64,000 nt of DNA, from positions 2,976,001 to 3,040,000 of the forward strand of contig OZ240237.1 of assembly GCA_965198025.1 (NCBI GenBank). Reading direction: 5' to 3'. The notes under the pieces are model-generated. The model did no database searches, had not been told where the DNA came from, and saw only the letters and a program-made list of their open reading frames with translations. A program made the position numbers and the translations under genes. Numbering within the stretch: position 1 is the stretch's first letter; every line of letters begins with the position of its first letter. The stretch is from CAYWWM01 sp965198025 (GTDB taxonomy: Bacteria; Acidobacteriota; Terriglobia; 2-12-FULL-54-10). Shown here one piece after another: positions 53,653 through 62,811 of the stretch.

Positions 53653-54705
53653 TCAGAGTTCTTCTTTGGTGACGCTCCGAATCCGCTGCCATGTAAGCCC
53701 CTCGTGTGCTGCTAGAGGAAGGCCCGGGATCAAAACCAACAGGAACGCAACGCCCCAGAGCAGAACAGCAGCGGTGGCGGCCATCGCAAGCGGGACTTCA
53801 AAGAGCCGGGTGAGCGTCAAGGTGATAGCAACCTGCTGCCCACCCCCGACTCCAGGCAAGTGAGCCACGGAGCCGACGATCATCGCCATGATCACCAGCA
53901 CTGCAGCGCTCAGGCCCAGGCGCGAGACCGGATCGCCGAGAGCTTGAAACACGCTCCAGAATGCAACCACCACGGACAGCCAAACGAAAAAGGAATACGC
54001 TACGCACAACAGGAGATTCCGGAGACTGCCCATGCCGGCCAGACCGTCGGCGAAACTCTGGGTCATCTTCCCCAGGTGAAGTTGAATCATCTCCGGCAGC
54101 GGGCGGCCAAGCCACGCAACGAGCGAGCGCATGAGATTCCTGCGCCTCTGAAATTGGCTGACGGCAATCCCGAAGACAACCGATCCGGAGAATAATATGA
54201 GGCCTCCGCGGCGAAAGTTCTCCAGCAATTGCTCCTGCCCCTCTGGAAAACCGCCACGCGTTGACGCAAAATACAAGGCGAGCCCAAGGAACCCGCTCAC
54301 GATGAGGCTGTCAAACACGCGCTCGAGCGTCCAGGCAGCGGCTTGGGAGGACAGGGTCAATTTCTCCTTGCGAGCGATGAGCCACGGACGCACGAGTTCT
54401 CCAGGTCGTCCCAGCAGTGCAACGGCGCAAAATCCAACCAGCGTGCCCACCAACAGGTTTCCCATCTTCGCGGTTTTGGCGGGGCGGAGAAATTCACGCC
54501 ACCGGAGGCTCCGAAGCAGATAACTCGCGAAGATCAGCGCGGCTGCCAGCAGGAGATAGGAAGAGCGTAGATTGCGGAAACTTTGCCAGACGTCATCCCA
54601 GCGGAATTGCTGCCAGTCCTCGCTGGCGCCGATTCGCAAGGAAGCATAGAGCACAACAGCCAGCCCCAAGACAACCGTCAGAAGGATTTTGGTTCGTGAA
54701 GACAA
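53653..54705 (-). CDS. Lysylphosphatidylglycerol synthase/flippase-like membrane protein (UPF0104)
   Basis: A 350-residue integral membrane protein with about eight helices. Family marks are SYLLRSLRWREFL, NLLVGTLVGFCAVALLGRPGELVRPWLIARKE, AAWTLERVFDSLI and AHLPGVGGGQQVAITLTLTRLF. The group includes the flippase half of MprF and AglD-type proteins acting in lipid-linked sugar transfer. The start is TTG 54705 with no clear ribosome binding site. It lies 53 bases behind a glycosyltransferase on the same strand, so a shared lipid-carrier role is likely. Confidence 0.88.
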   Translation of the reverse strand: MSSRTKILLTVVLGLAVVLYASLRIGASEDWQQFRWDDVWQSFRNLRSSYLLLAAALIFASYLLRSLRWREFLRPAKTAKMGNLLVGTLVGFCAVALLGRPGELVRPWLIARKEKLTLSSQAAAWTLERVFDSLIVSGFLGLALYFASTRGGFPEGQEQLLENFRRGGLILFSGSVVFGIAVSQFQRRRNLMRSLVAWLGRPLPEMIQLHLGKMTQSFADGLAGMGSLRNLLLCVAYSFFVWLSVVVAFWSVFQALGDPVSRLGLSAAVLVIMAMIVGSVAHLPGVGGGQQVAITLTLTRLFEVPLAMAATAAVLLWGVAFLLVLIPGLPLAAHEGLTWQRIRSVTKEEL

Positions 54706-54758
54706 TTAGGGGAACACTTTCCCAGTAGAGATGGAATCGGTAGTAGAGTTTCAAAAGC

Positions 54759-55577
54759 TCACTCGGATCCGATTTCCCCTATCTCCGTTCTTTCGTACTT
54801 GCCCATCCAATCATTCCTCCGAATGCGTAGTAAGTCGCCCAGCATGCGCCCGCCATCTCGGAGGGGACGGACCTTCGTACGCGTGTCGTCGGCCCAATGG
54901 ACGGGGATTTCGAGCGTGCGGTAGCCGAGCAGCCGGGCCAGATAAAGGACTTCCACGTCGAAGCCGAATCCGGGAATCGTCTGCCGCGAAAAGATCGCCT
55001 GCGCCGCCTCCCGCCGAAACGCCTTGAATCCACACTGCGTGTCCCGGTAGGGCAGAGCCGTCAAGGCGCGCACGCAGCAGTTGAAGGCCCTCCCGGCCGT
55101 TTCCCGCATCCATGGCTGGTGCAAGTGGATCCATTCGGGTTTCAGAGCGCGTGAGCCGATGACCACATCGTAGCCGTTTTGTAAAGGCTCCAGGAGCCGG
55201 TCCGCTTCCGTGATCGGCGAGGAAAGGTCAGCGTCGGTGAATAGCAGGTACTTGCCACCGGCTTTGAGCATTCCATTGCGGACGGCGAAACCCTTGCCGC
55301 AGTTAGCAGGATTGCGCAGTAGCCGCACGGCTGGGACCTCGCCGCAAATCTTCTCCACGAGTTCCATGGTCCCGTCAGTCGAGCCGTCATCCACCACCAC
55401 GACTTCCCAGCTTTCCAAGCGCTCTTCAACGTATGCCAGAATCTGCGAGAGCGTGGAAGCAATCCGCGAGGTTTCGTTGTAAACAGGAACCACGATGCTG
55501 AGATATACACCGAGCTTTTCCTTCAGGGTGCCGCTTGTCATGGAAAGTCCCTGGGAATGATTATGCACCAATCTCAT
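54759..55577 (-). CDS. Family 2 glycosyltransferase, dolichyl-phosphate glucosyltransferase-like
   Basis: AAGGAG lies 5 bases before ATG 55577, giving 272 residues. The GT-A core reads SIVVPVYNETSRIASTL, VVVVDDGSTDGTMELV, KGFAVRNGMLKAGGKYLLFTDADLSSPI, and TQCGFKAFRREAA. This order follows ALG5/DPM1-type enzymes that load a sugar on a polyprenyl phosphate. It has no C-terminal membrane helices, unlike the other glycosyltransferase in this window. The UPF0104 gene downstream may move or use the product. Confidence 0.91.
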   Translation of the reverse strand: MRLVHNHSQGLSMTSGTLKEKLGVYLSIVVPVYNETSRIASTLSQILAYVEERLESWEVVVVDDGSTDGTMELVEKICGEVPAVRLLRNPANCGKGFAVRNGMLKAGGKYLLFTDADLSSPITEADRLLEPLQNGYDVVIGSRALKPEWIHLHQPWMRETAGRAFNCCVRALTALPYRDTQCGFKAFRREAAQAIFSRQTIPGFGFDVEVLYLARLLGYRTLEIPVHWADDTRTKVRPLRDGGRMLGDLLRIRRNDWMGKYERTEIGEIGSE

Positions 55578-56113
55578 GTTTCTCCTTCTGTTCTGATTCC
55601 CTTGCTTGCGGCAACTGGTGTAACCGGAGCCGGCATGTCGCCAATCAGAACAGTGGGTGTCGCGCTAGACCATTTTCAGGGTTGGTGTAGCGCAGCCGCA
55701 AAGTAGCGACAGGCATTCTTACCTGCGGCTTGTTCTTGCCGCCGCCCTGCGTGCGAGGACCCTTGCATCCGGTCTGCCGGGAAGGGAAAAAGACGACGCC
55801 GCGCGTGCGCGAACCCGTTTTTGGTGCGTTTTTGGTATGTCGAAAGAACCGAAAGAACCGAGAGAACCGAATTTTGGCACAGTCTGGATTAGCCAGTCTC
55901 GTGCGCCCGGCCCTGAGTCCAAGGCAAAGGCCTGTGGTCGGATTCCGGCTGTGTGCTACGGTTATCCAAGGCTATTGGACCACAATCAAGCTAGCGAAAG
56001 AGAGCCTGCGGCTTATCCGCTGCCCTTTCTTTTCTTGACCGAGCCAACCGCCCGCACAAACGAGACAAGCTGCGTCGCGGGCCTTTCTCGCTATGTGGTG
56101 AAAGATAAGGAGC
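55578..56113. other. Intergenic region holding the second copy of the 214-bp repeat
   Basis: No gene is supported between the glycosyltransferase start and the PilZ stop. The repeat fills 55665-55878. The bases after it (to 56113) show only unremarkable open frames. Confidence 0.5.
55665..55878 (+). repeat. 214-bp dispersed repeat, copy B
   Basis: Same orientation as 38925-39138, with five substitutions and no insertion or deletion. The match ends sharply at ATTTTGGC on one side and CTAGAC on the other. No target-site duplication is obvious: the flanks differ completely. Confidence 0.9.
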
Positions 56114-56542
56114 TTAGAGGCTGGACAGGTCGGTGAAGCCTTCCTTCATCTTGCCGTCTTTGCGTTCGCGGGAACCGAGATGGATGAACTCAAAGCGCTC
56201 GATCGTAGCGCCGATCCCAAACCGCTTCTCTTCCTGTTCGACAACCCGGGCGACCTTGCCCTGGCAGCGAAGGGCGACGGGCCTGCGGCCCATGGCCTTG
56301 AGCGGCAAATGCAGTACAAACTCGATGGGGGTTCCAATTTCCCAGTCCGCGGACACGGAGAAGAAGAGTCCGCCACAACTCACATCCTGCGTATGGGTGA
56401 ATAGCCGCCTGCCGCCCAGCTTAGTGGGCTTGATTTCGCAGGGAAAATTGACGGAATAGCGCCGAAATCGACGCTGCTCTTTCCCTGGAACTCTGCTGGT
56501 TGGTAGCACGAGCTTCTTTCCGGTTTCTACGTAGCCGCCCAA
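56114..56542 (-). CDS. PilZ-domain protein
   Basis: A 142-residue protein containing the cyclic-di-GMP motif pair: RRFRRYSVNFPCEI and, about 30 residues later, QDVSCGGLFFSV, followed by GTPIEFVLHLPL and the return strand GKVARVVEQEEKRFGIGATIERF. The first RxxxR is present. It probably senses cyclic-di-GMP, but its partner is unknown. The start is uncertain: TTG 56542 is the furthest in-frame option and there is no ATG. Confidence 0.85.
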   Translation of the reverse strand: MGGYVETGKKLVLPTSRVPGKEQRRFRRYSVNFPCEIKPTKLGGRRLFTHTQDVSCGGLFFSVSADWEIGTPIEFVLHLPLKAMGRRPVALRCQGKVARVVEQEEKRFGIGATIERFEFIHLGSRERKDGKMKEGFTDLSSL

Positions 56543-56987
56543 CCCTCAGTTCGGCCTGCGTTTTCCCTGCCCGATCGAATAGAGCTAGCCGAATTGCTCA
56601 GGCAATTTAATTGCCCTGTAACTTGCGGGAACGAAAGGATCTGTCGCAATCTTGCATACCCAAATCCTGGCAAGCAATGAAGTTGAAAATGTCTACGGAA
56701 TCCAAGCCCTCTTGGGAAAAGTTAAGCCATCACCCACTACTGTGACACACGCCCAAGCAGGACAAATGGGTAACCTTTGCCCCTCCTAAAACCATGTGAT
56801 CCCTTATTCTTTAAGGCCCAGCTTCGGGGCAGCTGACGGCCCGCAACTTCTTCCGAACGCCCAATCTTATCAATTCTTGCTGGCTTTTTGCCCACGCCAG
56901 AATACATCCAGCGAGGCGGGCACGTTCCCAAATTCTTTGGTAAACTCGGTCGCGTACAAGATCTGGAATAGGAATGACAGGAGGGCC
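56543..56987. other. Divergent intergenic region
   Basis: No gene is supported here. Open frames that extend the CoA-transferase gene upstream of 56988 lack family similarity. The AGGAGGG at 56979-56985 is the ribosome binding site for the GTG at 56988. Confidence 0.5.
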
Positions 56988-57749
56988 GTGGCAGAGTACA
57001 CGTTGTCGGAACTGATGGTGGCGGCGGCGGCGAGAGAGATCCGCGACGGCGATGTCGTGTTTGTGGGGATGCGGCTGCCGTTGATTGCGTTCGTGGTTGC
57101 CAAGAACACGCACGCACCAAACGCTATCGGGGTGTTCGAAAACGGGGTATTAAGAAGGACCCCGGCGCGCGAACTGCTGTTCACGATGTCAGACGGGCCG
57201 AACCTCACCGGGGCGCTTTCCTGTTTGACGATGCTCGAATGCATGGCCCTGCTGCAGCAAGGGCGCGTGAGCCTGGGGTTTCTGGGTGCGGCGGAGGTGG
57301 ATCGACTGGGGAACCTGAATTCGACTGAGGTCCGCAGGCCTTCGGGGGATCTGATCCGTTTGCCGGGTAGCGGCGGGGCGTGTGATATTGCCACACTGGC
57401 ACATAGTTTTGTAGTGCTGCTGGACCACCAAAGGGAGCGCCTGCCCGACCGAGTACACTACATCACGAGTCCGGGAAATGGTCCGTGGCGAAACAGCGGT
57501 CGGCTGAAGCAAGGAGGCCCGACGGCCGCAATCACTACCAAGGCTGTACTGCGCTTCGGGGACTTCGAAGAGACGGGGGGGGAGGCTGTGCTCGAGTCCT
57601 ATCACCCGGGCGTGACGGTCGAGCAGATTGTTACCAACACCGGGTGGCCTCTCCAGGTTTCATCCAAGGTACGCCAAACCCGCGCGCCCACCGCGAGGGA
57701 ACTCCGTGTGATTCGCACCTATGACCCAGAACGGTTTTGGACGAAATAG
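56988..57749 (+). CDS. CoA-transferase beta subunit (glutaconate CoA-transferase type)
   Basis: The GTG at 56988 has AGGAGGG directly before it and gives 253 residues beginning with an AEYTLSELMVAAAAREI helix. GVFENGVLRRTPARELL, SDGPNLTGALSCLTMLECMALLQQGRVSLGFLGAAEVDRLGNLNS and LPGSGGACDIA match the B subunit of family I CoA-transferases. The alpha subunit is at 58881 on the same strand. The pair should move CoA between carboxylic acids. The usual order is alpha then beta; here beta is first and an enoyl-CoA hydratase gene lies between. Confidence 0.88.
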   Translation: MAEYTLSELMVAAAAREIRDGDVVFVGMRLPLIAFVVAKNTHAPNAIGVFENGVLRRTPARELLFTMSDGPNLTGALSCLTMLECMALLQQGRVSLGFLGAAEVDRLGNLNSTEVRRPSGDLIRLPGSGGACDIATLAHSFVVLLDHQRERLPDRVHYITSPGNGPWRNSGRLKQGGPTAAITTKAVLRFGDFEETGGEAVLESYHPGVTVEQIVTNTGWPLQVSSKVRQTRAPTARELRVIRTYDPERFWTK

Positions 57750-57760
57750 TGGGGGAACCG

Positions 57761-57925
57761 ATGTGGGTAGGAGCGCACAAGTGGCGTACACCGAAGACAA
57801 GCCGCCCGAGGAAGCCTGGCTTCGGCCTGCCAAGAGGAACCAAAGGTTTGTTGGAGTGGATACGGGCGGACGAGCGTCTCCGGAGAAGCAACAACTATTG
57901 GGTGGCGACGGACCCGCCGGGATGA
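57761..57925 (+). pseudogene. N-terminal fragment of a PPOX/F420-type flavin-fold oxidoreductase
   Basis: Starting at ATG 57761, 54 codons read WRTPKTSRPRKPGFGLPRG, then TKGLLEWIRADERLRRSNN and YWVATDPPG before a stop at 57923-57925. This resembles the N-terminus of pyridoxamine-phosphate-oxidase-fold proteins of the type that read KGLLPWSWAxERL...NYWxATxRPDGRPH. The remaining roughly 100 residues are missing. It is probably a deletion remnant within the CoA-transferase cluster. The match is from memory of the family pattern. Confidence 0.5.
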
Positions 57926-58076
57926 GCGGCCTCAAGTCATGGTGGCGACACGATGGCGGTTTGAGATCTGAGGCTGGCTGCGTTGAAAGGTATTCCGAAA
58001 GATACCAGGACTTCTGCATCGTTTCTTGTTTCGCACGAAGGCGCGAGACGAAACGCAAGAAAGGCGAAGAGGAGAA

Positions 58077-58853
58077 ATGGCTGGGCGATATCAATCCATC
58101 AAAGTGGAGCACTTCGGCCCTGTTTACGCAATCAGTCTGAACAAGCCGCCGCTGAACATCCTGGACATTGCGATGATGGAGGAGATTCATGCGGCCCTGG
58201 AAGAGGCCGACACGGACAGCGGGCTGCGAGCTCTGGTCTTCCGCGGCGCTGGGGAGAAAGCCTTCTCGGCGGGCGTCAGCATCCAGGACCACACGCCGGA
58301 CCGGATCGAGCAGATGATCCGGCAGTTTCACGGCATCTTCCGCCGGCTGGCAAGAACGGAAAAGACTACGGTGGCCACCGTTCAGGGACACTGTCTGGGA
58401 GGCGGGTTCGAGTTGGCGGCGATGTGTGACCTGGTGGTGGCCGCCGAGGACGCGCAATTCGGCCAGCCGGAAATCAAGCTGGGCCAGTTCCCGCCGGTGG
58501 GCGTCGTGCTGCTTCCTTACCTGATCGGATACCGCAAAGCGGCGGAGCTGGTTCTGACCGGCAGGAACCTGACGGCCGAACAGGCACAGGAGCTGGGCCT
58601 AGTCAACCGGATTGCTCCACCGAAGCAATTGCAAGAGTGCACGGACGAGTTGCTGCGCGAACTGTTGGAGCAGAGCGGGGCGGCACTGCGGTTGACGAAG
58701 ACGATCCTGCGACGCGTCGCCGGGCTCGACTTTGAGAAATTGCTGTCGGAGAGCGAGCAGTGTTTTCTCAAGACACTAGCCAAGACCGAGGACGCTAAGG
58801 AAGGGGTCTTCGCGTTCCTCGAAAGACGCACGCCCCAATGGACACACCAGTAG
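58077..58853 (+). CDS. Enoyl-CoA hydratase/isomerase family protein
   Basis: ATG 58077 with GAGGAG 3 bases before it gives 258 residues. The crotonase fold is plain: YAISLNKPPLNILDIAMM, the oxyanion-hole strands LVFRGAGEKAFSAGVSIQDH and VATVQGHCLGGGFELAAMCDLVVA, and FGQPEIKLGQFPPVGVVLLPYLIG. The second catalytic glutamate position is PEIKLGQFPP, with Gln where hydratases have a different residue, so isomerase or dienoyl-CoA chemistry is possible. It lies between the two CoA-transferase subunits and likely acts in the same acyl-CoA pathway. Confidence 0.9.
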   Translation: MAGRYQSIKVEHFGPVYAISLNKPPLNILDIAMMEEIHAALEEADTDSGLRALVFRGAGEKAFSAGVSIQDHTPDRIEQMIRQFHGIFRRLARTEKTTVATVQGHCLGGGFELAAMCDLVVAAEDAQFGQPEIKLGQFPPVGVVLLPYLIGYRKAAELVLTGRNLTAEQAQELGLVNRIAPPKQLQECTDELLRELLEQSGAALRLTKTILRRVAGLDFEKLLSESEQCFLKTLAKTEDAKEGVFAFLERRTPQWTHQ

Positions 58854-58880
58854 AGGGCGCGAGGAGACGGTAGCCGGAAG

Positions 58881-59831
58881 ATGAAGAAATCCCAGAACCA
58901 AACGGGCAAGGTCATGTCGCTTTCCGAGGCGATCGAGCGCTTTGTGCAGGATGGGGCGAGCGTGGCGATGGGGCTGCAGCTGGAAAGCATGATTCCCTTT
59001 GCGGCGGGTCACGAAATCATTCGGCAACGCAAACGGGACCTGACGCTGGTGGGCCCAATTTCGGACATCCTGTTCGACCAAATGATCGGAGCGGGATGTG
59101 CGCGCAAGATCGTAGCGGCGTGGGTGGGCAACGTGATGATGGGCTCAGCGTACAACTTCCGTCGGGCGGTTGAAGAAGGCGTGCCGCACCCGGTCGAGAT
59201 GGTAGACCACACGAATTTCACGGTAGCGCTGGCGCTGCACGCAGCGGCGCTCGGGGTGCCCTTCCTGCCGACGTATACGACGATCGGGTCGGATATTTTC
59301 GGGCATGACAACAGCAGGCAACTCCCAGGACTGGCTGAGTTCCAGGCTCCGTTTACGGGAGAAACCATGACGGCAGTGCGAGCGCTGGCTCCGGACTTGA
59401 CCATCCTGCATGCGCAGCGCGCCGACAAAGAAGGGAACGCCCATGTTTGGGGTAACCTCGGGGCTTCGCCCGATGCTGCGAGAGCAGCGCGTGCGGTAAT
59501 CGTGGTAGCTGAAGAGATCGTCGGCGCCAAAGTGATCGCGAGCGATCCGAACCGTACGGTGATTCCCAGTCTCCTGGTCTCCGCCGTGGTCGAGGCCCCC
59601 TACGGGGCGCATCCTTCACCGGTCCAGGGCTATTACAACCGCGACAATCGCTATTACCAGGAGTATCATCGAGGCACGAAGAGGCGCGACGACTTCGAGA
59701 CGTGGCTGAATCATTGGGTAACAGGAGTGAGCAGCCGGCAGGAATATTGGGAACGGCTGGGTAAGGAACGTGTGGAATCGCTGCAGGTCAAGAAACACGC
59801 CTACGCGGCGCGAACGGACTTTGGGCATTGA
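58881..59831 (+). CDS. CoA-transferase alpha subunit (glutaconate CoA-transferase type)
   Basis: A 316-residue protein with MSLSEAIERFVQDGASVAMG, HEIIRQRKRDLTLVGPISDI, the AWVGNVMMGSAYNFRRAVEEG block and DLTILHAQRADKEGNAHVWG, all typical of GctA-like subunits. Its partner is the GTG-started gene at 56988. The 28-base gap after the hydratase suggests one transcript for the cluster. The carboxylate pair used is not known; an aromatic or branched acid degradation route is possible. Confidence 0.88.
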   Translation: MKKSQNQTGKVMSLSEAIERFVQDGASVAMGLQLESMIPFAAGHEIIRQRKRDLTLVGPISDILFDQMIGAGCARKIVAAWVGNVMMGSAYNFRRAVEEGVPHPVEMVDHTNFTVALALHAAALGVPFLPTYTTIGSDIFGHDNSRQLPGLAEFQAPFTGETMTAVRALAPDLTILHAQRADKEGNAHVWGNLGASPDAARAARAVIVVAEEIVGAKVIASDPNRTVIPSLLVSAVVEAPYGAHPSPVQGYYNRDNRYYQEYHRGTKRRDDFETWLNHWVTGVSSRQEYWERLGKERVESLQVKKHAYAARTDFGH

Positions 59832-59868
59832 TCGTCGGCATGAGAGAGCTATTGCACGGGGGAAAGCA

Positions 59869-60336
59869 GTGCAGAAGTTTCAAACTAAACCATACCTTCG
59901 AGAGGTCTCCCTCCGGCCCGACGCTACTTCCGGGAAGCAAGAGTATATTTCAACATCCCGGTTGACTTACCTCTATAAGCCTTCAAATATCCGATCTCGA
60001 TCCACGCGCGGTCGTACGGAGAGACCTTCATCGTTCTCTTGGCTGAGCAACTGCGCGGTAAGACGCTTTATCTGTTGGACGAGCCGGAATCGGCGTTATC
60101 GACAAGCCCGCAACTCGCAGCGCTTTCCGCGATTCAACAGTTGTTCGAGAATGAGGCTCAGTTCATCATCGCCACGCATTCGTCGATTCTGTTGGCCTAT
60201 CCGAGATCAAAATGGTGCATTCGTCAATAACAAACTACCTGAGGTGAAGTACGCAGATACAGAACACTTCACTATAGCGATGGACTTTGCGAATCCTTGC
60301 TCCCACAGGATGGAGAGTTTGCTGTCTGAAGAGTAG
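59869..60336 (+). pseudogene. Decayed AAA-family ATPase (SMC/ABC-like)
   Basis: Three fragments of one small AAA ATPase can be read. At 59869 MQKFQTKPYLREVSLRPD begins the usual N-terminus. In a second frame YFNIPVDLPL and then, after a stop, KYPISIHARSYGETFIVLLAEQL leads to the Walker B and switch region LYLLDEPESALST and QFIIATHSSILLAYPRS. In a third frame NKLPEVKYADTEHFTIAMDF and the end SLLSEE follow. The Walker A region is missing, and at least two frame changes and one stop are present. It is a clear pseudogene with an internal deletion. Confidence 0.8.
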
Positions 60337-60377
60337 GAGACATTGCCAATCCGCAGGACGGAAAGGAGACGAGATCA

Positions 60378-61988
60378 ATGCGAGACCCTGGGGTGATCGC
60401 TAGAGTGCTTATTGTAACCATTTTAGTTTGGAGCGCCACACGCACGGCGGCGCAAGCGCCGGCTGGAACTGCAGGACAGTCTTCGTTTCATCTTCTGGAA
60501 ACGACGATCACCGATGTGCATGCGGCGTTCCAGTCGGGACAACTCACGTGTCGGCAATTGGTGGAGCTCTATCTCAATCGCATCGAGGCGTACGATAAGG
60601 CCGGGCCGCGACTGAACGCGGTGCAGACAGTGAATCCGAGAGTGCTGGAGGAAGCCGAGCGGCTGGATGGGGCGTATAGAGCGTCGGGACCAACAGGGCC
60701 GCTGCATTGCATTCCGGTGCTGGTGAAGGACCAGATTGAGACGAGCGATATGCCGACGACTTATGGCTCGGTGGTGTTCCAGGAATTCGTGCCGCAGCGG
60801 GAGGCGACCGCGGTGAGCAAGTTGAAGCAAGCGGGGGCGATCATCCTGGGGAAGACGACGATGGGCGAATACGCCGCCGGGTACACGGGCTCCGCGTTCG
60901 GGATTGTGCGCAACGCATACGACCCAGCGCGCAACCCGAGCGGATCGTCGGGTGGGACGGGGTCCGGGATCACGGCGAATTTTGCTGCGGTCGGAATCGG
61001 CGAGGACACGGGCGGTTCGATTCGCGGTCCCTCGTCGGTGGCCGGTCTGGTGGGACTCCGGCCGACGGTACCGCTGGTGAGCCGGCACGGCATGATGCCC
61101 GCGAGGCCGACCAGCGATACCCTGGGGCCGATGACGCGCACGGTGCGGGACGCGGCGCTGCTGCTCGACGTGATCGCGGGCTACGATCCGAACGATCCGA
61201 TAACCGCGTATGCCGTGGGACAGGTTGCTGAGACCTACACGGAGTTTCTCGATCCGAGCGGCCTGCGCGGGGCGCGCATCGGGGTGATTCGGGAGCCGAT
61301 GGACCCGACGGCCGACCCGACATCGGAGGACTACCAGAAAGTGAAAGCCGTGATGGACCGCGCCATTGGCGACTTAAGGAGACTGGGGGCGACGGTTCTT
61401 GATCCCGTGACGATTCCAGAGTTGCAGGACCGTATGCAAAGGGGATATCAAAACAACGTCTTTGAGGTTGAGGAGGCGATGAACGATTATCTGGCGGAGC
61501 ATCCGAATGCACCGGTGAAAACGTTGCGGGAAATCCTGCTCACGGGGAAAGTAGTTCCGCGACGGGTGAGCCAGTTGCTGGGAAACGTGGGTCGAACGAC
61601 GAGCGAGCCTGGCTACCTGGAACTGCTGATGGTCCGGGAGGAAACGCGGCAGATCGTGCTGAAGCTGATGGCGGACAACGAACTCGATGCGCTGCTCTAC
61701 GCTTCGTTCGACCACCAGCCGGGGCCGATCGCGCCCGACGTTCTGACCAATCCGAGTACGCAGGACCCCTACCGGCGAGGCTGGAACCGGCACCTGAGCC
61801 CGGCACTGGGCTTCCCGGCCATGACCGTGCCTGCGGGGTTCACGACGGACGGGCTCCCCGTGGGAATGGAAATTCTGGCCCGACCGTTTGCCGAGGGGAC
61901 GCTGTTCCGGCTGGCGTACGCCTACGAACAGGGAACGCAGCATCGCAGACCGCCCGGGACGACGCCGGCGCTGGAAGGGGAACCATAA
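60378..61988 (+). CDS. Exported amidase (amidase-signature family)
   Basis: A 536-residue protein with a signal peptide (ARVLIVTILVWSATRTAAQA). The catalytic triad of the family is visible: lysine in IPVLVKDQIETSDMP, a serine in NPSGSSGGTGSGI and the nucleophilic serine in GEDTGGSIRGPSSVAGLVGLRPT. The C-terminus contains LGFPAMTVPAGFTTDGLPVG. It hydrolyses amide bonds outside the cytoplasm. The N-terminal DVHAAFQSGQLTCRQLVELYLNRI is typical of GatA-like and exported peptide amidases. It stands alone. Confidence 0.92.
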   Translation: MRDPGVIARVLIVTILVWSATRTAAQAPAGTAGQSSFHLLETTITDVHAAFQSGQLTCRQLVELYLNRIEAYDKAGPRLNAVQTVNPRVLEEAERLDGAYRASGPTGPLHCIPVLVKDQIETSDMPTTYGSVVFQEFVPQREATAVSKLKQAGAIILGKTTMGEYAAGYTGSAFGIVRNAYDPARNPSGSSGGTGSGITANFAAVGIGEDTGGSIRGPSSVAGLVGLRPTVPLVSRHGMMPARPTSDTLGPMTRTVRDAALLLDVIAGYDPNDPITAYAVGQVAETYTEFLDPSGLRGARIGVIREPMDPTADPTSEDYQKVKAVMDRAIGDLRRLGATVLDPVTIPELQDRMQRGYQNNVFEVEEAMNDYLAEHPNAPVKTLREILLTGKVVPRRVSQLLGNVGRTTSEPGYLELLMVREETRQIVLKLMADNELDALLYASFDHQPGPIAPDVLTNPSTQDPYRRGWNRHLSPALGFPAMTVPAGFTTDGLPVGMEILARPFAEGTLFRLAYAYEQGTQHRRPPGTTPALEGEP

Positions 61989-62063
61989 ACGACGGCCTGT
62001 TCTGTGGGATGAGAGAAGGCAAACGGCTAACGCTGAACCAGGACGACAATCCGGGGGTCTTCC

Positions 62064-62699
62064 ATGAATGACAAATCACTTTGTCGGATAGGAGTTTTCT
62101 ACGACGGATCATACTTCACCTATGCGAGGCGGCACTTCTATTTCGAACGCAAGATAGGCTGGTTAGATTTTCCCCCTTTTCACAGCCTTCTCGAAAACTA
62201 CATCCGGGAAAGGGAACAGGGATACAACCACTACCGGGTTGTATACGCGGGGTGGTTCCAGGGAATGTTTAGTGCAACTCAAGCTGATGAACGCCAACTC
62301 AAGACTGACCGGAAACTTTATCACGATCTGATGCACGCCGGAATCGAACCAAGGTTTATTCCGATGCCGCATTCTGGATTATCAGAGAAAGGTTCCGATG
62401 TCGCTTTGGCTATTGAGGCCATGCAAGTTGGACTTAATGGGAAAATTGACATAACCGTATTAGTTACTGGCGATGGCGACTTCATTCCACTAGTAAGAGC
62501 TCTGATGAAGCAAGGGATCCGGATTATGGCCGCATACTTCGAGCACGAAGGGGAGCACAAGAGCTTCATCAACGAGCGCCTCTTGAATGTGTGCAATTAT
62601 GCGATCAACATCAACTCGATGGAAAGAGACAAGAATTTCAAAACGATGTTCAAAGGGCTCTTCCGAAAGGCCGACGATAGGAGAGCCAAGCAGCAATAG
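62064..62699 (+). CDS. NYN-domain (LabA/DUF88-like) putative ribonuclease
   Basis: A 211-residue protein with the NYN/PIN-like acidic site: RIGVFYDGSYFTYARRHF, KGSDVALAIEAM and VLVTGDGDFIPLVRALMKQGIRIMA, giving four aspartates that should bind Mg. The C-terminal tail is basic (FKTMFKGLFRKADDRRAKQQ). Relatives are RNases or toxin-like regulators. Its base composition is visibly less GC-rich than its neighbours, so it may have arrived by transfer. It lies alone between the amidase and the hydroxylase genes. Confidence 0.88.
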   Translation: MNDKSLCRIGVFYDGSYFTYARRHFYFERKIGWLDFPPFHSLLENYIREREQGYNHYRVVYAGWFQGMFSATQADERQLKTDRKLYHDLMHAGIEPRFIPMPHSGLSEKGSDVALAIEAMQVGLNGKIDITVLVTGDGDFIPLVRALMKQGIRIMAAYFEHEGEHKSFINERLLNVCNYAININSMERDKNFKTMFKGLFRKADDRRAKQQ

Positions 62700-62811
62700 C
62701 GGGTCGCCAAAGGGACGGCTCCTATCACCGTGGGCCTTCCTCTCCCAACCCTGCTAGAATGAATGGGCCAGACCCTGGCCCCGAGTTTGCAGGGCTGTGG
62801 AGAATGTTGTT

